From the NCBI RefSeq assembly GCF_024347635.1, contig NZ_AP025510.1, positions 1,736,001 to 1,800,000 of the forward strand: a stretch of 64,000 nucleotides of DNA. The letters run 5' to 3'. The DNA is from Vibrio tasmaniensis (lineage in GTDB: Bacteria; Pseudomonadota; Gammaproteobacteria; Enterobacterales; Vibrionaceae). This document shows, one piece after another, positions 19,702 through 28,870 of this stretch. Position numbers and translations under genes: made by a program. How positions within the stretch are numbered: the stretch's first letter is position 1; the number at the start of each line of letters is the position of its first letter. A model generated the notes under the pieces. The model was not told the origin of the DNA. It saw only the letters and a list, made by a program, of their open reading frames with translations, and searched no databases.

Positions 19702-20673
19702 ATGTTCAAGGCACTGAAACCTACTCTTGCGGCTTCTATCATCGCAGCAACCTTTTCTTTTAACACTTTTGCTGCTGACGTAGAAAAAATCCACTTCCTA
19801 ATCCCTGGCGGCGCTGGTGGCGGTTGGGATATGACAGCTCGTGGTACGGGTGATGTATTAGTGAAATCAGACATCGTAGAAAATGTCTCTTTCCAAAACT
19901 TGTCTGGTGGCGGCGGCGGTAAAGCCATTGCACACCTAATCGAAACAGCTCAACGCCAAGAAGACACGCTAATGGTGAACTCAACGCCTATCGTTGTTCG
20001 CTCACTAACGGGTATCTTCCCTCAATCTTTCCGAGACCTAACTCCTGTAGCAGCAACTATTGCCGACTACGGTGCAATCGTCGCGTCTGCGGATTCTAAG
20101 TACAACAGTTGGGAAGACGTCGTTAAAGAGTTTGAAGCCAACCCACGTAAAGTGAAAATTGCTGGCGGCTCTGCTCGTGGCAGCATGGATCACCTTGTTG
20201 TAGCAGCAGCATTCAAAGGCGAAGGTTTCGACGCTAAGAAAGTACGTTACATCGCCTACGATGCAGGCGGCAAAGCAATGGCGGCACTGCTTTCTGGCGA
20301 AACACAGCTGCTTTCGACAGGCCTTGGTGAAGTGCTAGAGATGTCTAAATCTGGCCAAGTGAAAGTGCTTGCTGTAACGGCACCAAAGCGTCTTGACGCT
20401 GCACCTAACATCCCAACACTGACTGAGTACGGCAACGAAACCGTATTCGCTAACTGGCGTGGTTTCTTTGCAGCACCGGGCACAAGCCAAGCGAAGATCG
20501 ACGAATGGAATGTAGCGCTTGGCAAAATGTACAAAACCGATGAGTGGCAAGTGGTTCGTGACCGTAACGGTTGGATCGACAACTACAAAGCTGACAAAGA
20601 TTTTTACGCCTTCCTAGAAGATCAAGAAAAACAGATGGGCGACCTAATGCGTGAGCTTGGTTTCTTGAAATAA
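19702..20673 (+). CDS. tctC: tripartite tricarboxylate transporter substrate-binding protein TctC
   Basis: A periplasmic solute-binding protein of the TTT family (Bug/TctC fold) that delivers a carboxylate to TctAB. The 323-residue product has a signal peptide cut near FAADVEK, the family loop FLIPGGAGGGWDMTARG that holds the ligand, and the conserved GSARGSMDHL and AAPGTSQ stretches. It diverges from the methylcitrate operon across the shared palindromes, so the ligand may be propionate-related (a tricarboxylate such as 2-methylcitrate or citrate). That substrate is a guess. Confidence 0.92.
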   Translation: MFKALKPTLAASIIAATFSFNTFAADVEKIHFLIPGGAGGGWDMTARGTGDVLVKSDIVENVSFQNLSGGGGGKAIAHLIETAQRQEDTLMVNSTPIVVRSLTGIFPQSFRDLTPVAATIADYGAIVASADSKYNSWEDVVKEFEANPRKVKIAGGSARGSMDHLVVAAAFKGEGFDAKKVRYIAYDAGGKAMAALLSGETQLLSTGLGEVLEMSKSGQVKVLAVTAPKRLDAAPNIPTLTEYGNETVFANWRGFFAAPGTSQAKIDEWNVALGKMYKTDEWQVVRDRNGWIDNYKADKDFYAFLEDQEKQMGDLMRELGFLK

Positions 20674-20684
20674 CCAACAACCAT

Positions 20685-20704
20685 AGAGGGCCTATATGCC
20701 CTCT
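20685..20704 (+). terminator. attenuating hairpin between tctC and tctB
   Basis: The stem AGAGGGC (20685-20691) pairs with GCCCTCT (20698-20704), followed by a T/C-rich stretch, 12 bp after the tctC stop. In a gap of about 245 bp it may lower expression of the membrane subunits relative to the binding protein. Confidence 0.6.
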
Positions 20705-20917
20705 TACTCTTTCCTTGTTTCGCCGTGCATGAGTTAACTTCAAACTCCTTTGTTTATTTGTAGACGTATTACTAACGCTTGCCGATTCGTTGTAAACGCA
20801 AGTGGCTGATAAACCAGTACCGTAATTCGCTTACCTTTGGTTAGTGATCCCAGACATTTCATTGACTCGCTCATGTACGGCTTTTTTACTTTTATACCAC
20901 CCCAAATGGAGTTGGAT

Positions 20918-21418
20918 ATGTCGGACTTACCAACCAAATTTCTGAGTAAGGAATCTTTGCTTTCGAAGGATCGCATTGGAGCCATGCTCTTTATGCTTGC
21001 GTGTTTATGCTATGGCTACCAAACCACGCTGATTCCTTTGTTCCCCGGTGACGAGTACGAACCCTTCACAGCAAGAACCTTACCTATCCTGCTAACGTTT
21101 ATCGGCATTGGCCTTTCGTTGATCCTGCTTATAACCGGACAGCCGGATAAAAAAGTCACATGCGACACTACGCCGCTGAACTGGAAACTGCTGATTGGCT
21201 TCTTGGTATTAATGGCTCTGTACGGTGTTGGGCTGACTTATCTTGGCTTTGTTTTAGCAACCAGTTTCTTCCTACTTGCAGGCTTTTATCTACTGGGTGA
21301 GCGTCGCAAAGCTGTTTTATTTGGCGCGTCGTTTCCTTTCGTTATCGCGTTCTTTCTTTTATTAACTCAAGGCTTAGATATCTACCTAGAGCCTGGTTTA
21401 ATCTTCACTCTTTGGTAG
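20918..21418 (+). CDS. tctB: tripartite tricarboxylate transporter small membrane subunit TctB
   Basis: The four-helix small subunit of the TTT transporter, about 166 residues. Hydrophobic segments include IGAMLFMLACLCYGY, LPILLTFIGIGLSLILLI, LLIGFLVLMALYGVGL and a late pair ending near FTLW. The ATG at 20918 is chosen because GGAG lies 6 nt upstream; a TTG at 20837 would add 27 implausible residues. It is followed 10 bp later by tctA, the usual order. Confidence 0.9.
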   Translation: MSDLPTKFLSKESLLSKDRIGAMLFMLACLCYGYQTTLIPLFPGDEYEPFTARTLPILLTFIGIGLSLILLITGQPDKKVTCDTTPLNWKLLIGFLVLMALYGVGLTYLGFVLATSFFLLAGFYLLGERRKAVLFGASFPFVIAFFLLLTQGLDIYLEPGLIFTLW

Positions 21419-21428
21419 GGATAACATT

Positions 21429-22949
21429 ATGTTAGACGGAATTTTACAAGGACTTTCGACCGCTGTGATGCCAATGAACATCATGATGGTAATTGTTGGC
21501 TGTTTTGTTGGTACCTTTATTGGGATGCTACCGGGACTCGGTCCAATTTCAGCAATCGCGCTGATGATCCCGATTACATACGGCCTTGACCCTTCTTCTG
21601 GTCTTATTTTGATGGCAGGTGTGTACTACGGCGCGGTATTTGGCGGTTCAACGTCATCAATATTAATCAACGCTCCAGGTTGTTCTTCAACGGTAGTAAC
21701 CGCATTCGATGGCTACCCGATGGCTCAAAAAGGTCAAGCTGGTAAAGCGCTGGCACTTGCAGCCTACTCTTCTTTCACAGGCGGCACGCTTTCGGCAATC
21801 ATGCTTTTGATTGCGGCTCCGGCTCTAGCTAGTGTGTCATTGAGTTTCCAGTCTTCAGACTACTTTGCATTAATGTTGTTAGGTTTATCGGCTGTAGCGG
21901 CATTTGCAGGCCCAGGTCAGGTAATCAAGGCATGGATGATGACCATTCTTGGTTTGATGTTATCTACTGTTGGTATCGACAAAGGCGTTGGTGTTGAGCG
22001 TTTCACGTTTGGCCTAACAGACCTAATGGATGGCTTTAGCTTCCTACTTCTTGCTATGGCAACATTCGCTTTAGGTGAGACTTTAATGGGTATTTTGAAA
22101 CCTGAGAAAGACACCAGCGGCGAAGAAAGCCAAAAGATGGCCGATATTGGCAGCATGAAAGTGACTAAAGAAGAGTTCAAAGAAGTCGCGCCCGTTTCGA
22201 TTCGTTCTTCAATTCTTGGCTTCTTCACTGGCGTGCTTCCGGGTGCTGGCGCGACTATCGCAGCTTTCTTAAGCTACGGCATGGAACGCAGCCTAGCGCC
22301 AAAAGACAAGCAGAAAGAGTTTGGTAAAGGCAGTATTCGTGGTCTTGTGGCTCCTGAATCAGCAAACAACGCAGCTTCAAGTGGTTCATTTGTACCGCTG
22401 TTAACACTCGGTATTCCGGGTTCTGGTACTACTGCAATCATGCTTGGTGCACTCATCGCTTATGGTATTCAGCCGGGTCCTCGCTTGTTCGTTGAGCATC
22501 CAGATGTATTCTGGTCGGTAATTATCTCTATGTACTTTGGCAACATCGTGCTGGTTATCTTAAACCTACCGTTGATCCCTTACATATCTAAACTGCTTGC
22601 TGTACCAAGAACGGTACTACTGCCAATGATTATTTTCTTCTCAATCACAGGCGTGTACTTGGTGTCTTTCAACACGATGGATGTGTTTGTGATGCTAATT
22701 GTGGCAATGGCGGCGATAGCGTTAAGGCTGGCCAACTTCCCGCTCGCACCGTTGCTGCTTGGATTTATCTTGGGTGGTTTGATGGAAGAGAACTTGAGAC
22801 GCGCACTGATGATCAGTGATGGTGAACTCAGCTTCCTTTGGGAACGCCCAATCACCATGACATTCACTATCTTGGCGGTATTGGTTCTCTCTAGTCCGAT
22901 TCTCGTTAAGCTGTTCAAGAGCTTTAGAGCAAAGCCAGTTGAAGTTTAG
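21429..22949 (+). CDS. tctA: tripartite tricarboxylate transporter large permease TctA
   Basis: The 506-residue permease of the TTT system, which couples uptake to an ion gradient. It has about 11-12 membrane segments and the family repeats: GTFIGMLPGLGPISAIALM near the start and FFTGVLPGAGATIAAFLSYG about half-way. YGAVFGGSTSSILINAPG and the matching APESANNAASSGSFVPLLTLG are further hallmarks. It ends the tctCBA operon, 30 bp before a strong terminator. Confidence 0.94.
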   Translation: MLDGILQGLSTAVMPMNIMMVIVGCFVGTFIGMLPGLGPISAIALMIPITYGLDPSSGLILMAGVYYGAVFGGSTSSILINAPGCSSTVVTAFDGYPMAQKGQAGKALALAAYSSFTGGTLSAIMLLIAAPALASVSLSFQSSDYFALMLLGLSAVAAFAGPGQVIKAWMMTILGLMLSTVGIDKGVGVERFTFGLTDLMDGFSFLLLAMATFALGETLMGILKPEKDTSGEESQKMADIGSMKVTKEEFKEVAPVSIRSSILGFFTGVLPGAGATIAAFLSYGMERSLAPKDKQKEFGKGSIRGLVAPESANNAASSGSFVPLLTLGIPGSGTTAIMLGALIAYGIQPGPRLFVEHPDVFWSVIISMYFGNIVLVILNLPLIPYISKLLAVPRTVLLPMIIFFSITGVYLVSFNTMDVFVMLIVAMAAIALRLANFPLAPLLLGFILGGLMEENLRRALMISDGELSFLWERPITMTFTILAVLVLSSPILVKLFKSFRAKPVEV

Positions 22950-22979
22950 GCTCAGAACATCACTTACTTAAACTAAATT

Positions 22980-23000
22980 AAAGGAGCCTCAGGCTCCTTT
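22980..23000 (+). terminator. terminator of the tctCBA operon
   Basis: The 9-bp stem AAAGGAGCC (22980-22988) pairs with GGCTCCTTT (22992-23000) around a 3-nt loop, then TTCG; a typical intrinsic terminator. Confidence 0.92.
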
Positions 23001-23142
23001 TTCGCATCAGTCATTTCGAAAGACCACAGCTCTAAGATGGTAGCAAACTCACAATCAGACTCTTGAAAAAATACATATCCCTGATATTAATAATAAAATC
23101 AAGTAAGGTAATTCATCATTTAACGCATTGGATTCTAAAACT

Positions 23143-23901
23143 ATGGATTGGTTGATTCTATTCTTGTCAGGCGTGGTTGGTGGCGTGCTTAACTCTATTG
23201 CAGGAGGAGGCAGCTTCATCACCTTTCCCGCTCTATTGTTTGCTGGCGTGCCTCCTATTGCGGCCAACGCGACCAATACCTTTGCATCCTGTGCAGGCTA
23301 CATTAGTGGTGCCTACGCTCTACGCCACGAAATCCAATCAGGTACTAAGCAGCTAAAGCTGACCATTGGTTTGTGTGTAATTGGTGGTGGCATCGGAGCA
23401 TTTCTACTGCTGCACACACCAGAAGCTCTGTTCACCCAATCCGTACCTTGGTTATTGCTGTTCGCCGCTCTGCTTTTTACCTTTGGTGGCACACTCAACA
23501 AATGGCTTAAGCAAGCAACAATAAAACATAAGCACGCCACCAGCGCAGGGGTATTCTTTTCCGCTTTATTGCTTTTGGTCGTGTGTATCTATGGTGGTTA
23601 CTTTAACGCAGGTTTGGGGATAGTGACATTGAGCTACTTGGCTCTGGTTGGTTACACCAACATAAACGTAATGAATGGCATCAAATTGCTGGTTTCTGCG
23701 TGTGCATCGTTAGCGGCAATCGTGTTTTTCGTCATCAATGGCTCGATAGACTGGCCGTCTGGCATGGCCGTTTTGTTTGGGACATTGGTTGGTGGTTACT
23801 ATTCAGCAAAAATCTCTCGCCGCATACCTCAACAATATGTTCGTACCACAGTGATCATCGCGAGCTTTTTGATCACCGCTTACTTTTTTTATGCTAACTA
23901 G
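23143..23901 (+). CDS. TauE/SafE family sulfite/sulfonate exporter-like permease
   Basis: An 8-helix integral membrane protein of the TauE/SafE (DUF81) family; members export sulfite, sulfoacetate or other organic anions. The two internal repeats are visible: FLSGVVGGVLNSIAGGGSFI with TFPALLFAGVPPIAANATNT at the N-terminus and IYGGYFNAGLGIVTLSYLAL later. The ATG at 23143 is used; a TTG at 23128 is possible, and neither has a strong ribosome site. It is monocistronic. The substrate cannot be read from the sequence. Confidence 0.85.
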   Translation: MDWLILFLSGVVGGVLNSIAGGGSFITFPALLFAGVPPIAANATNTFASCAGYISGAYALRHEIQSGTKQLKLTIGLCVIGGGIGAFLLLHTPEALFTQSVPWLLLFAALLFTFGGTLNKWLKQATIKHKHATSAGVFFSALLLLVVCIYGGYFNAGLGIVTLSYLALVGYTNINVMNGIKLLVSACASLAAIVFFVINGSIDWPSGMAVLFGTLVGGYYSAKISRRIPQQYVRTTVIIASFLITAYFFYAN

Positions 23902-24127
23902 ACGTTCGGTTCAATAAGGCTTTCAACATGAAAGACAGACCGAAAAGACTCCACGATCTCAATACCTATTCCGCTATTTTATTGCTTATAAAACAGCCAA
24001 GCCAAAATATGTGAGGCGAGTCTTTCAATTAGCAAATTTGATAACAATTTAGACTATTTTTTAGCCTTTATTTTGCCAAAGGTGGGATAATTCTCCTGTC
24101 GAAAGTGAGACTTCATTAGGAGGCGTT

Positions 24128-24319
24128 ATGAACATTAAACTCGGTCATGTCATGTCATCAAGTCGACTCATTTGCTTTGTCGCTTTTCTTGCTGCCACAT
24201 TTGCGTGGATCCTAAAAATGCCCGCTCTGTTTTCTGTGTCAGCGCTATTCTTACTGATCAGCGCCATTGTCTATGTCGTTGACCTTTGGAAGAATCAAAG
24301 AAAGAACCGCGAAGCTTAA
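24128..24319 (+). CDS. small two-helix membrane protein, function unknown
   Basis: A 63-residue protein with two hydrophobic segments (LICFVAFLAATFAWIL and LFSVSALFLLISAIVYVV) and a basic tail (KNQRKNREA). I do not recognise a family. The strong ribosome site AGGAGG 5 nt before the ATG and the intrinsic terminator at 24369-24392 make a real gene likely. Confidence 0.72.
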   Translation: MNIKLGHVMSSSRLICFVAFLAATFAWILKMPALFSVSALFLLISAIVYVVDLWKNQRKNREA

Positions 24320-24368
24320 GGCTCAAGAACAATAAGTTTTACACGCTTGAATAAATTACACGCATTAA

Positions 24369-24392
24369 AAAAGGAGCACTTAGGCTCCTTTT
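24369..24392 (+). terminator. terminator after the small membrane protein gene
   Basis: The stem AAAAGGAGC (24369-24377) pairs with GCTCCTTTT (24384-24392) with a 6-nt loop, followed by GTATTTTA. The stem sequence is close to that of the tctCBA terminator. Confidence 0.88.
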
Positions 24393-24476
24393 GTATTTTA
24401 TACTTATCGCATTAGCTGATTAGGCTATTTCGACGGCTTTTCTAGCGATGCCTTTTTCTTAGCGATAAGCATTACT

Positions 24477-24544
24477 TAACGACGTCCTTTTACTAGCGAC
24501 GCCTTTCTATTAACGACGCCCTTTTGCTAGCGACGCCTTTCTAT
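24477..24544. repeat. two 34-bp tandem repeats plus degenerate copies at the 3' end of the VF530 gene
   Basis: Units at 24477-24510 and 24511-24544 start TAACGACGYCCTTTTRC and continue TAGCGACGCCTTTCTAT; they differ at two positions. A half-unit TAACGACG continues into the VF530 stop region at 24545, and shorter degenerate copies lie at about 24429-24476. The repeats seem to have grown outward from the last codons of the gene. Confidence 0.85.
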
Positions 24545-24957
24545 TAACGACGAAAGTTACGACCGTTGCCACCACGACGCTCTTTAAATGCAAACGCCGC
24601 TTTAGCTTGTGATGCTAGAATCGATTCAACTGTTAATTCCATTGGCTCACGAGGCTCTAACCCGTGACGGAATGTACGTGAACGCGGAGGCATCTGGTAT
24701 TCGATATCTGAAGCTTTAGGCATGCGCTTGAAACGGTAAAGGTAGAAGTTTTCAACCTTCTCACGAGCCCACTCTGTTTTCTTCAAGTATTTAACGGCAC
24801 TTGCTACTGTCGGCTTAGTGTTAAAGCAGTTCATGCGCATTGCTGCATCCAAAATTTCCCAACCGTAATGATCCACTAATTCAGTGATCATAGTGTCTAA
24901 TTTCAAGCCATGCAGAGGGTTGTTCTGTTGCAGTTCGATTCTTTCTTCTTCAGTCAT
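24544..24957 (-). CDS. VF530 family DNA-binding protein (DUF2132)
   Basis: A 137-residue protein of the VF530/DUF2132 family, known from a Vibrio fischeri structure as a small double-stranded-DNA-binding fold. The signature block is NPLHGLKLDTMITELVDHYG followed by WEILDAAMRMNCFNTKPTV. The family core is about 75 residues; here a basic, low-complexity tail ends in RRGGNGRNFRR. The last codons abut the 34-bp tandem repeats. It is monocistronic and faces away from the HD-GYP gene. Confidence 0.88.
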   Translation of the reverse strand: MTEEERIELQQNNPLHGLKLDTMITELVDHYGWEILDAAMRMNCFNTKPTVASAVKYLKKTEWAREKVENFYLYRFKRMPKASDIEYQMPPRSRTFRHGLEPREPMELTVESILASQAKAAFAFKERRGGNGRNFRR

Positions 24958-25395
24958 AACATTACCTTTCCCAAGGCAACTAAAGGCCTTGAATTTACTC
25001 TAGAACACCGTCATCACTGACCGCTTCTAGCTCAATCACTTGGGCATTACATCCATTGCCCTTATCTATGCCTTTATGATGGCATAAAGCATGCTCGTGA
25101 TCCTATTTATCTTTTAATTTAATTTTAAAATGGTCACTTACTATCCTGATGTTGCGTGTAATACAGCCATCCCTCTCACAACGAAGGTTCTTCTCAGAGA
25201 TCCAGCAAACTCGCGTAAGTTAACAAAAACCATGATAGAAACATGAAATATCCCTATTTAAACTAATGAAATTTAAATTTATTAGAACGCAGTGTTGCGA
25301 ATTTACAGCACGGTGCTATGTTAGAAGTGGTATAGAAACCTACAAATAACGATATTAAACAATGATATAACTATAAATAAAGGTTGGCTTTGACC
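24958..25395. promoter_or_regulatory. divergent gap between VF530 and HD-GYP genes
   Basis: About 440 bp, AT-rich toward the right. A short imperfect palindrome (TATGCC...GGCATA, about 25070-25088) is the only structure noticed. No gene was found; it should contain both promoters. Confidence 0.4.
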
Positions 25396-26544
25396 ATGTT
25401 TGACTACTCCCAAATCAGCAGAGTAGCCGCCCAAGATAAAGATATTATCGCCATCGTTGATGATCTCTTTCGGCTAGCTCGCGAACATTACCCCATACTG
25501 TCTAGGCTTTCGGTCGTGCTGTGCAGTGAAAATAGAGCATCGAATTACTTTGTGTCGGACACTCTGTGCCAAGAAGCAGAACATCGCTACGTTGAGCAAG
25601 AACTTAAGCCAGAATCGGCTTTGTCTCGAATGGCAGAGTCTTTAGATACTCGAATCATCAACGACCTCACCACCATTAGCCCAACCAAACAAATATCTCA
25701 CCTGCTCGATCTCGGCCATCAAAGCAGTTATACGACACCTATTCATCATCAAGAAAGTAATCTTGGGTTTGTATTTATCAATGCTTCATCAACGGGATTT
25801 TTTGCTAAGCAAACTATTCAGTGTGATATCGCCTATCTCACTCAAGTCATCTCTAGCCTTTTCGTTCAATGGTTTGAGCGCCAGCGTCACTTTCAATCCT
25901 CTTTAGCGATCGCTTTAAATATGGGTCATGCTCGAGATCCAGAAACCAAAGAACACCTAATTCGTATGGGTAAATACAGTGAACAAATTGCTCGCACTCT
26001 GTCGCACACCAAAAGAGAAATTACACACCAGTTCATTCATCGAATTCGGCTGTACGCGCCCTTTCACGACATAGGAAAATATAGAATTCCAGATAAAGTG
26101 TTATTCAGCAGCGCGCGCTTTAATGAAGAAGAAAGAGCCATCATGAACAATCACACCTTATACGGGGAAGAGATGATCAATGATGTGGTTGCCCTATCTT
26201 GCCATAGCTCTATGTGTGCTGACGAAATACAGTTCATTAAAAATATCGTGCGTCATCATCATGAACGGTTTGATGGCACAGGGTTACCCGATGCTTTGAG
26301 TAACACAGCAATACCACTCGAAGCCCGCATCGTGACATTAGCCGATGTGTTTGATGCGCTAATGAGCAAAAGAGCCTATAAGCACGCGTGGACACTCGAT
26401 GAAGTGATGGAATACATTGAAGCGCACAACGGTTCAATGTTCGACCCTGAATGTGTTGAGGCTCTTAAACAGAACCTAGACGGCTTTATGGCAATTCGAG
26501 AGCAATACAACGACGAGGCTCAACCTCATATAATGACGGCTTGA
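25396..26544 (+). CDS. HD-GYP-type c-di-GMP phosphodiesterase
   Basis: A probable cyclic-di-GMP hydrolase, cytoplasmic. An N-terminal ~160-residue GAF-like region is followed by an HD domain with HDIGKYRIPDKVL, a second histidine block VRHHHERFDGTGLP and the tail motif IPLEARIVTLADVFDALMSK. In the classic proteins the last signature reads GYP; here it is GLP, so activity is likely but the substrate-binding tyrosine is replaced. The ATG at 25396 is preferred; a TTG at 25384 is possible. It opposes the GGDEF protein at 3379 in function, though no direct link is visible. Confidence 0.87.
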   Translation: MFDYSQISRVAAQDKDIIAIVDDLFRLAREHYPILSRLSVVLCSENRASNYFVSDTLCQEAEHRYVEQELKPESALSRMAESLDTRIINDLTTISPTKQISHLLDLGHQSSYTTPIHHQESNLGFVFINASSTGFFAKQTIQCDIAYLTQVISSLFVQWFERQRHFQSSLAIALNMGHARDPETKEHLIRMGKYSEQIARTLSHTKREITHQFIHRIRLYAPFHDIGKYRIPDKVLFSSARFNEEERAIMNNHTLYGEEMINDVVALSCHSSMCADEIQFIKNIVRHHHERFDGTGLPDALSNTAIPLEARIVTLADVFDALMSKRAYKHAWTLDEVMEYIEAHNGSMFDPECVEALKQNLDGFMAIREQYNDEAQPHIMTA

Positions 26545-26592
26545 GCTAGGGCTTCTTAGTTATGTCGGTCCAAGAAAAATGCGAACCAACAA

Positions 26593-26618
26593 AAAAGGAT
26601 GCCAATTGGCATCCTTTT
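26593..26618. terminator. bidirectional terminator between HD-GYP gene and gnd
   Basis: A 26-bp perfect palindrome: AAAAGGATGCC (26593-26603), AATT, GGCATCCTTTT (26608-26618). It lies between two convergent genes and would end both transcripts. Confidence 0.93.
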
Positions 26619-26675
26619 GTTTTCTAGTTTTCAGCTGAAAGAACGAACGTGTTCTTTACTGATTCTAACTAACGA

Positions 26676-28124
26676 TTATACGTCGTACGTTGTAGACGCA
26701 GTGTCGCCGCCTGTACCAGTCCAGTTTGTGTGGAAGAATTCACCACGTGGACGGTCAGTACGCTCATAAGTGTGAGCACCGAAGTAGTCACGTTGAGCTT
26801 GTAGCAGGTTCGCTGGAAGACGAGCTGTAGTGTAGCCGTCTAGGAACGTTAGTGCAGAAGTCATACATGGCATTGGGATGCCAGATTCCATAGACTTAGC
26901 TGCAACTTTACGCCAAGCGCCCATGCAGTTGTCTAGGATGCCTTTGAAGTATGCATCTGAACCTAGGAAAGCGATCTCTGGGTTCGCTTCGTAAGCATCA
27001 CGAATGTTGCCTAGGAATGCAGAACGGATGATACAACCGCCACGCCACATAAGAGCAACGTTACCGTAGTTTAGATCCCAGCCGTTTTCGTTCGACGCTT
27101 CACGCATTAGCATGAAACCTTGAGCGTAAGAGATGATCTTAGAAGCAAGTAGAGCCTGACGGATTGCATCAACCCACTCTTGCTTGTCGCCTTCAACTGG
27201 AGCAACAGTCTTTCCGAACAGTTTCTCAGCTTCAACACGTTGATCTTTAAGTGCAGATAGGCAACGAGAGAATACAGACTCAGTGATTAGAGTCAGTGGG
27301 ATACCCATGTCTAGTGCGTTGATACCTGTCCATTTGCCTGTGCCTTTTTGGCCAGCAGTGTCTAGGATCTTCTCAACTAGCGCTTCACCGTCTTCATCTT
27401 TGTAGCCAAGGATGTCAGCAGTGATTTCTACTAGGTAGCTATCTAGCTCAGTTTTGTTCCAGTCGGCAAATACAGCCTGCATTTCGTCGTGGTTCATACC
27501 TAGGCCATCTTTCATAAACTGGTATGCTTCAGTGATAAGCTGCATGTCACCGTATTCGATGCCATTGTGAACCATCTTAACGAAGTGACCAGCACCGTCG
27601 TTACCAACCCAATCACAACAAGGCTCACCCGCGTCAGTTTTCGCAGAGATACCTTGGAAGATAGGCTTAACCGCTTCCCAAGCTTCAGGAGAACCGCCTG
27701 GCATGATAGAAGGACCGAAACGAGCGCCTTCTTCACCACCAGAAACACCCGTACCGATGAAGTGGATGCCTTTCTCACGAAGAGCAGCAACACGACGGTT
27801 AGTGTCTGGGAAGTTAGTGTTACCACCATCAATGATGATGTCGCCTTTATCTAGAAGTGGTACAAGCTTGTCGATGAACGTATCTACAACGTCACCAGCA
27901 CGAACCATAAGCATCACTTTACGTGGCGCTTCTAGCTTCTCAACTAGCTCTTCTAGAGAGTAAGCACCAACAATGTTAGTACCTTTAGCTGGGCCTTCTA
28001 GGAACTCGTCTACTTTCGCAGCAGTACGGTTGTGAGCCACAACTTTGAAGCCGTGGTCGTTCATGTTTAGGATAAGGTTCTGACCCATTACTGCTAGGCC
28101 AATTACACCGATATCACCTTTCAT
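26676..28124 (-). CDS. gnd: NADP-dependent 6-phosphogluconate dehydrogenase
   Basis: Oxidatively decarboxylates 6-phosphogluconate to ribulose 5-phosphate with NADP, in the oxidative pentose phosphate pathway. The 482-residue product has the Rossmann start IGVIGLAVMGQNL, the NRT phosphate-binding site, the VGNDGAGHFVKMVHNGIEYG catalytic segment (Lys and Asn) and the decameric-tail region WTGTGGDTAS. It is the third gene of a zwf-pgl-gnd operon, 29 bp after pgl. Confidence 0.97.
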   Translation of the reverse strand: MKGDIGVIGLAVMGQNLILNMNDHGFKVVAHNRTAAKVDEFLEGPAKGTNIVGAYSLEELVEKLEAPRKVMLMVRAGDVVDTFIDKLVPLLDKGDIIIDGGNTNFPDTNRRVAALREKGIHFIGTGVSGGEEGARFGPSIMPGGSPEAWEAVKPIFQGISAKTDAGEPCCDWVGNDGAGHFVKMVHNGIEYGDMQLITEAYQFMKDGLGMNHDEMQAVFADWNKTELDSYLVEITADILGYKDEDGEALVEKILDTAGQKGTGKWTGINALDMGIPLTLITESVFSRCLSALKDQRVEAEKLFGKTVAPVEGDKQEWVDAIRQALLASKIISYAQGFMLMREASNENGWDLNYGNVALMWRGGCIIRSAFLGNIRDAYEANPEIAFLGSDAYFKGILDNCMGAWRKVAAKSMESGIPMPCMTSALTFLDGYTTARLPANLLQAQRDYFGAHTYERTDRPRGEFFHTNWTGTGGDTASTTYDV

Positions 28125-28153
28125 TATTTATATCTCCTTGCGGCTATTCGCAC

Positions 28154-28870
28154 TTATGCGATAGCACTTGCTGCATTTGAATCTAGGAACCACTCTGTTT
28201 CGCCAGTTTTAGACTGGATTTTCGCTGCCGGGTAAGGCAGTTCTGAAGCAGGAGTTGTATGAATTTCTTTAACGATCTCGACTTTACCTGCGCCAAGCAC
28301 TAGGTAGCTGATTCGTTTTGCTGCTTCTAAAACTTTCGCTGTTTTAGAAACACGGATCTGACCCGACTCTGGGTGAGAAGCTAATACAGATAGGTTCTCA
28401 TCTTGGTAGTCAGTTACACCCGGGAATAGTGAAGCTGTGTGGCCGTCTGCGCCAACACCGAGCAGAATCCAATCAAAAACTGGCGTGCCGTTTTCTGTTG
28501 GAATCACATCTGCCATTTCTTTTGCGAAACGTTCTGCTTCTGCTTTAGGCTCATCTTCACCACGGATGCGGTGGATGTTCTCAGCAGAAAGGTTTACTTG
28601 AGTAAACAGCAGTGTATTCGCCTCACCGAAGTTGCTTTCAGCGTCATCTGGTGCCACGCAACGTTCGTCGCCCCACCAGAAATGAAGGTTATTCCATTGA
28701 ATGCCTTCTGCGTATGGCGCTTGAGCTAAAAGCTTGAAAAGCATTTTTGGCGTGCTGCCACCCGACAATGAAATGTGAACAGGTTTGCCCTGTTCGCTGT
28801 AAGCTTTCATTTCGTTTGCTAGGTTTTCAACGACCAATTCAGGCGTTGCAAAGATCTTGTGGTTGATCAT
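28154..28870 (-). CDS. pgl: 6-phosphogluconolactonase (DevB type)
   Basis: Hydrolyses 6-phosphogluconolactone made by Zwf. The 238-residue product has the family motifs [30 protein letters not shown] and [16 protein letters not shown]. Its ATG overlaps the zwf stop (ATGA), so the two are translationally coupled. Confidence 0.96.
   Translation of the reverse strand: MINHKIFATPELVVENLANEMKAYSEQGKPVHISLSGGSTPKMLFKLLAQAPYAEGIQWNNLHFWWGDERCVAPDDAESNFGEANTLLFTQVNLSAENIHRIRGEDEPKAEAERFAKEMADVIPTENGTPVFDWILLGVGADGHTASLFPGVTDYQDENLSVLASHPESGQIRVSKTAKVLEAAKRISYLVLGAGKVEIVKEIHTTPASELPYPAAKIQSKTGETEWFLDSNAASAIA

Noticed and set aside
24421..24544. The tandem repeats as a CRISPR array
   Set aside because: Units are contiguous 34-mers without spacers and no cas gene is nearby.
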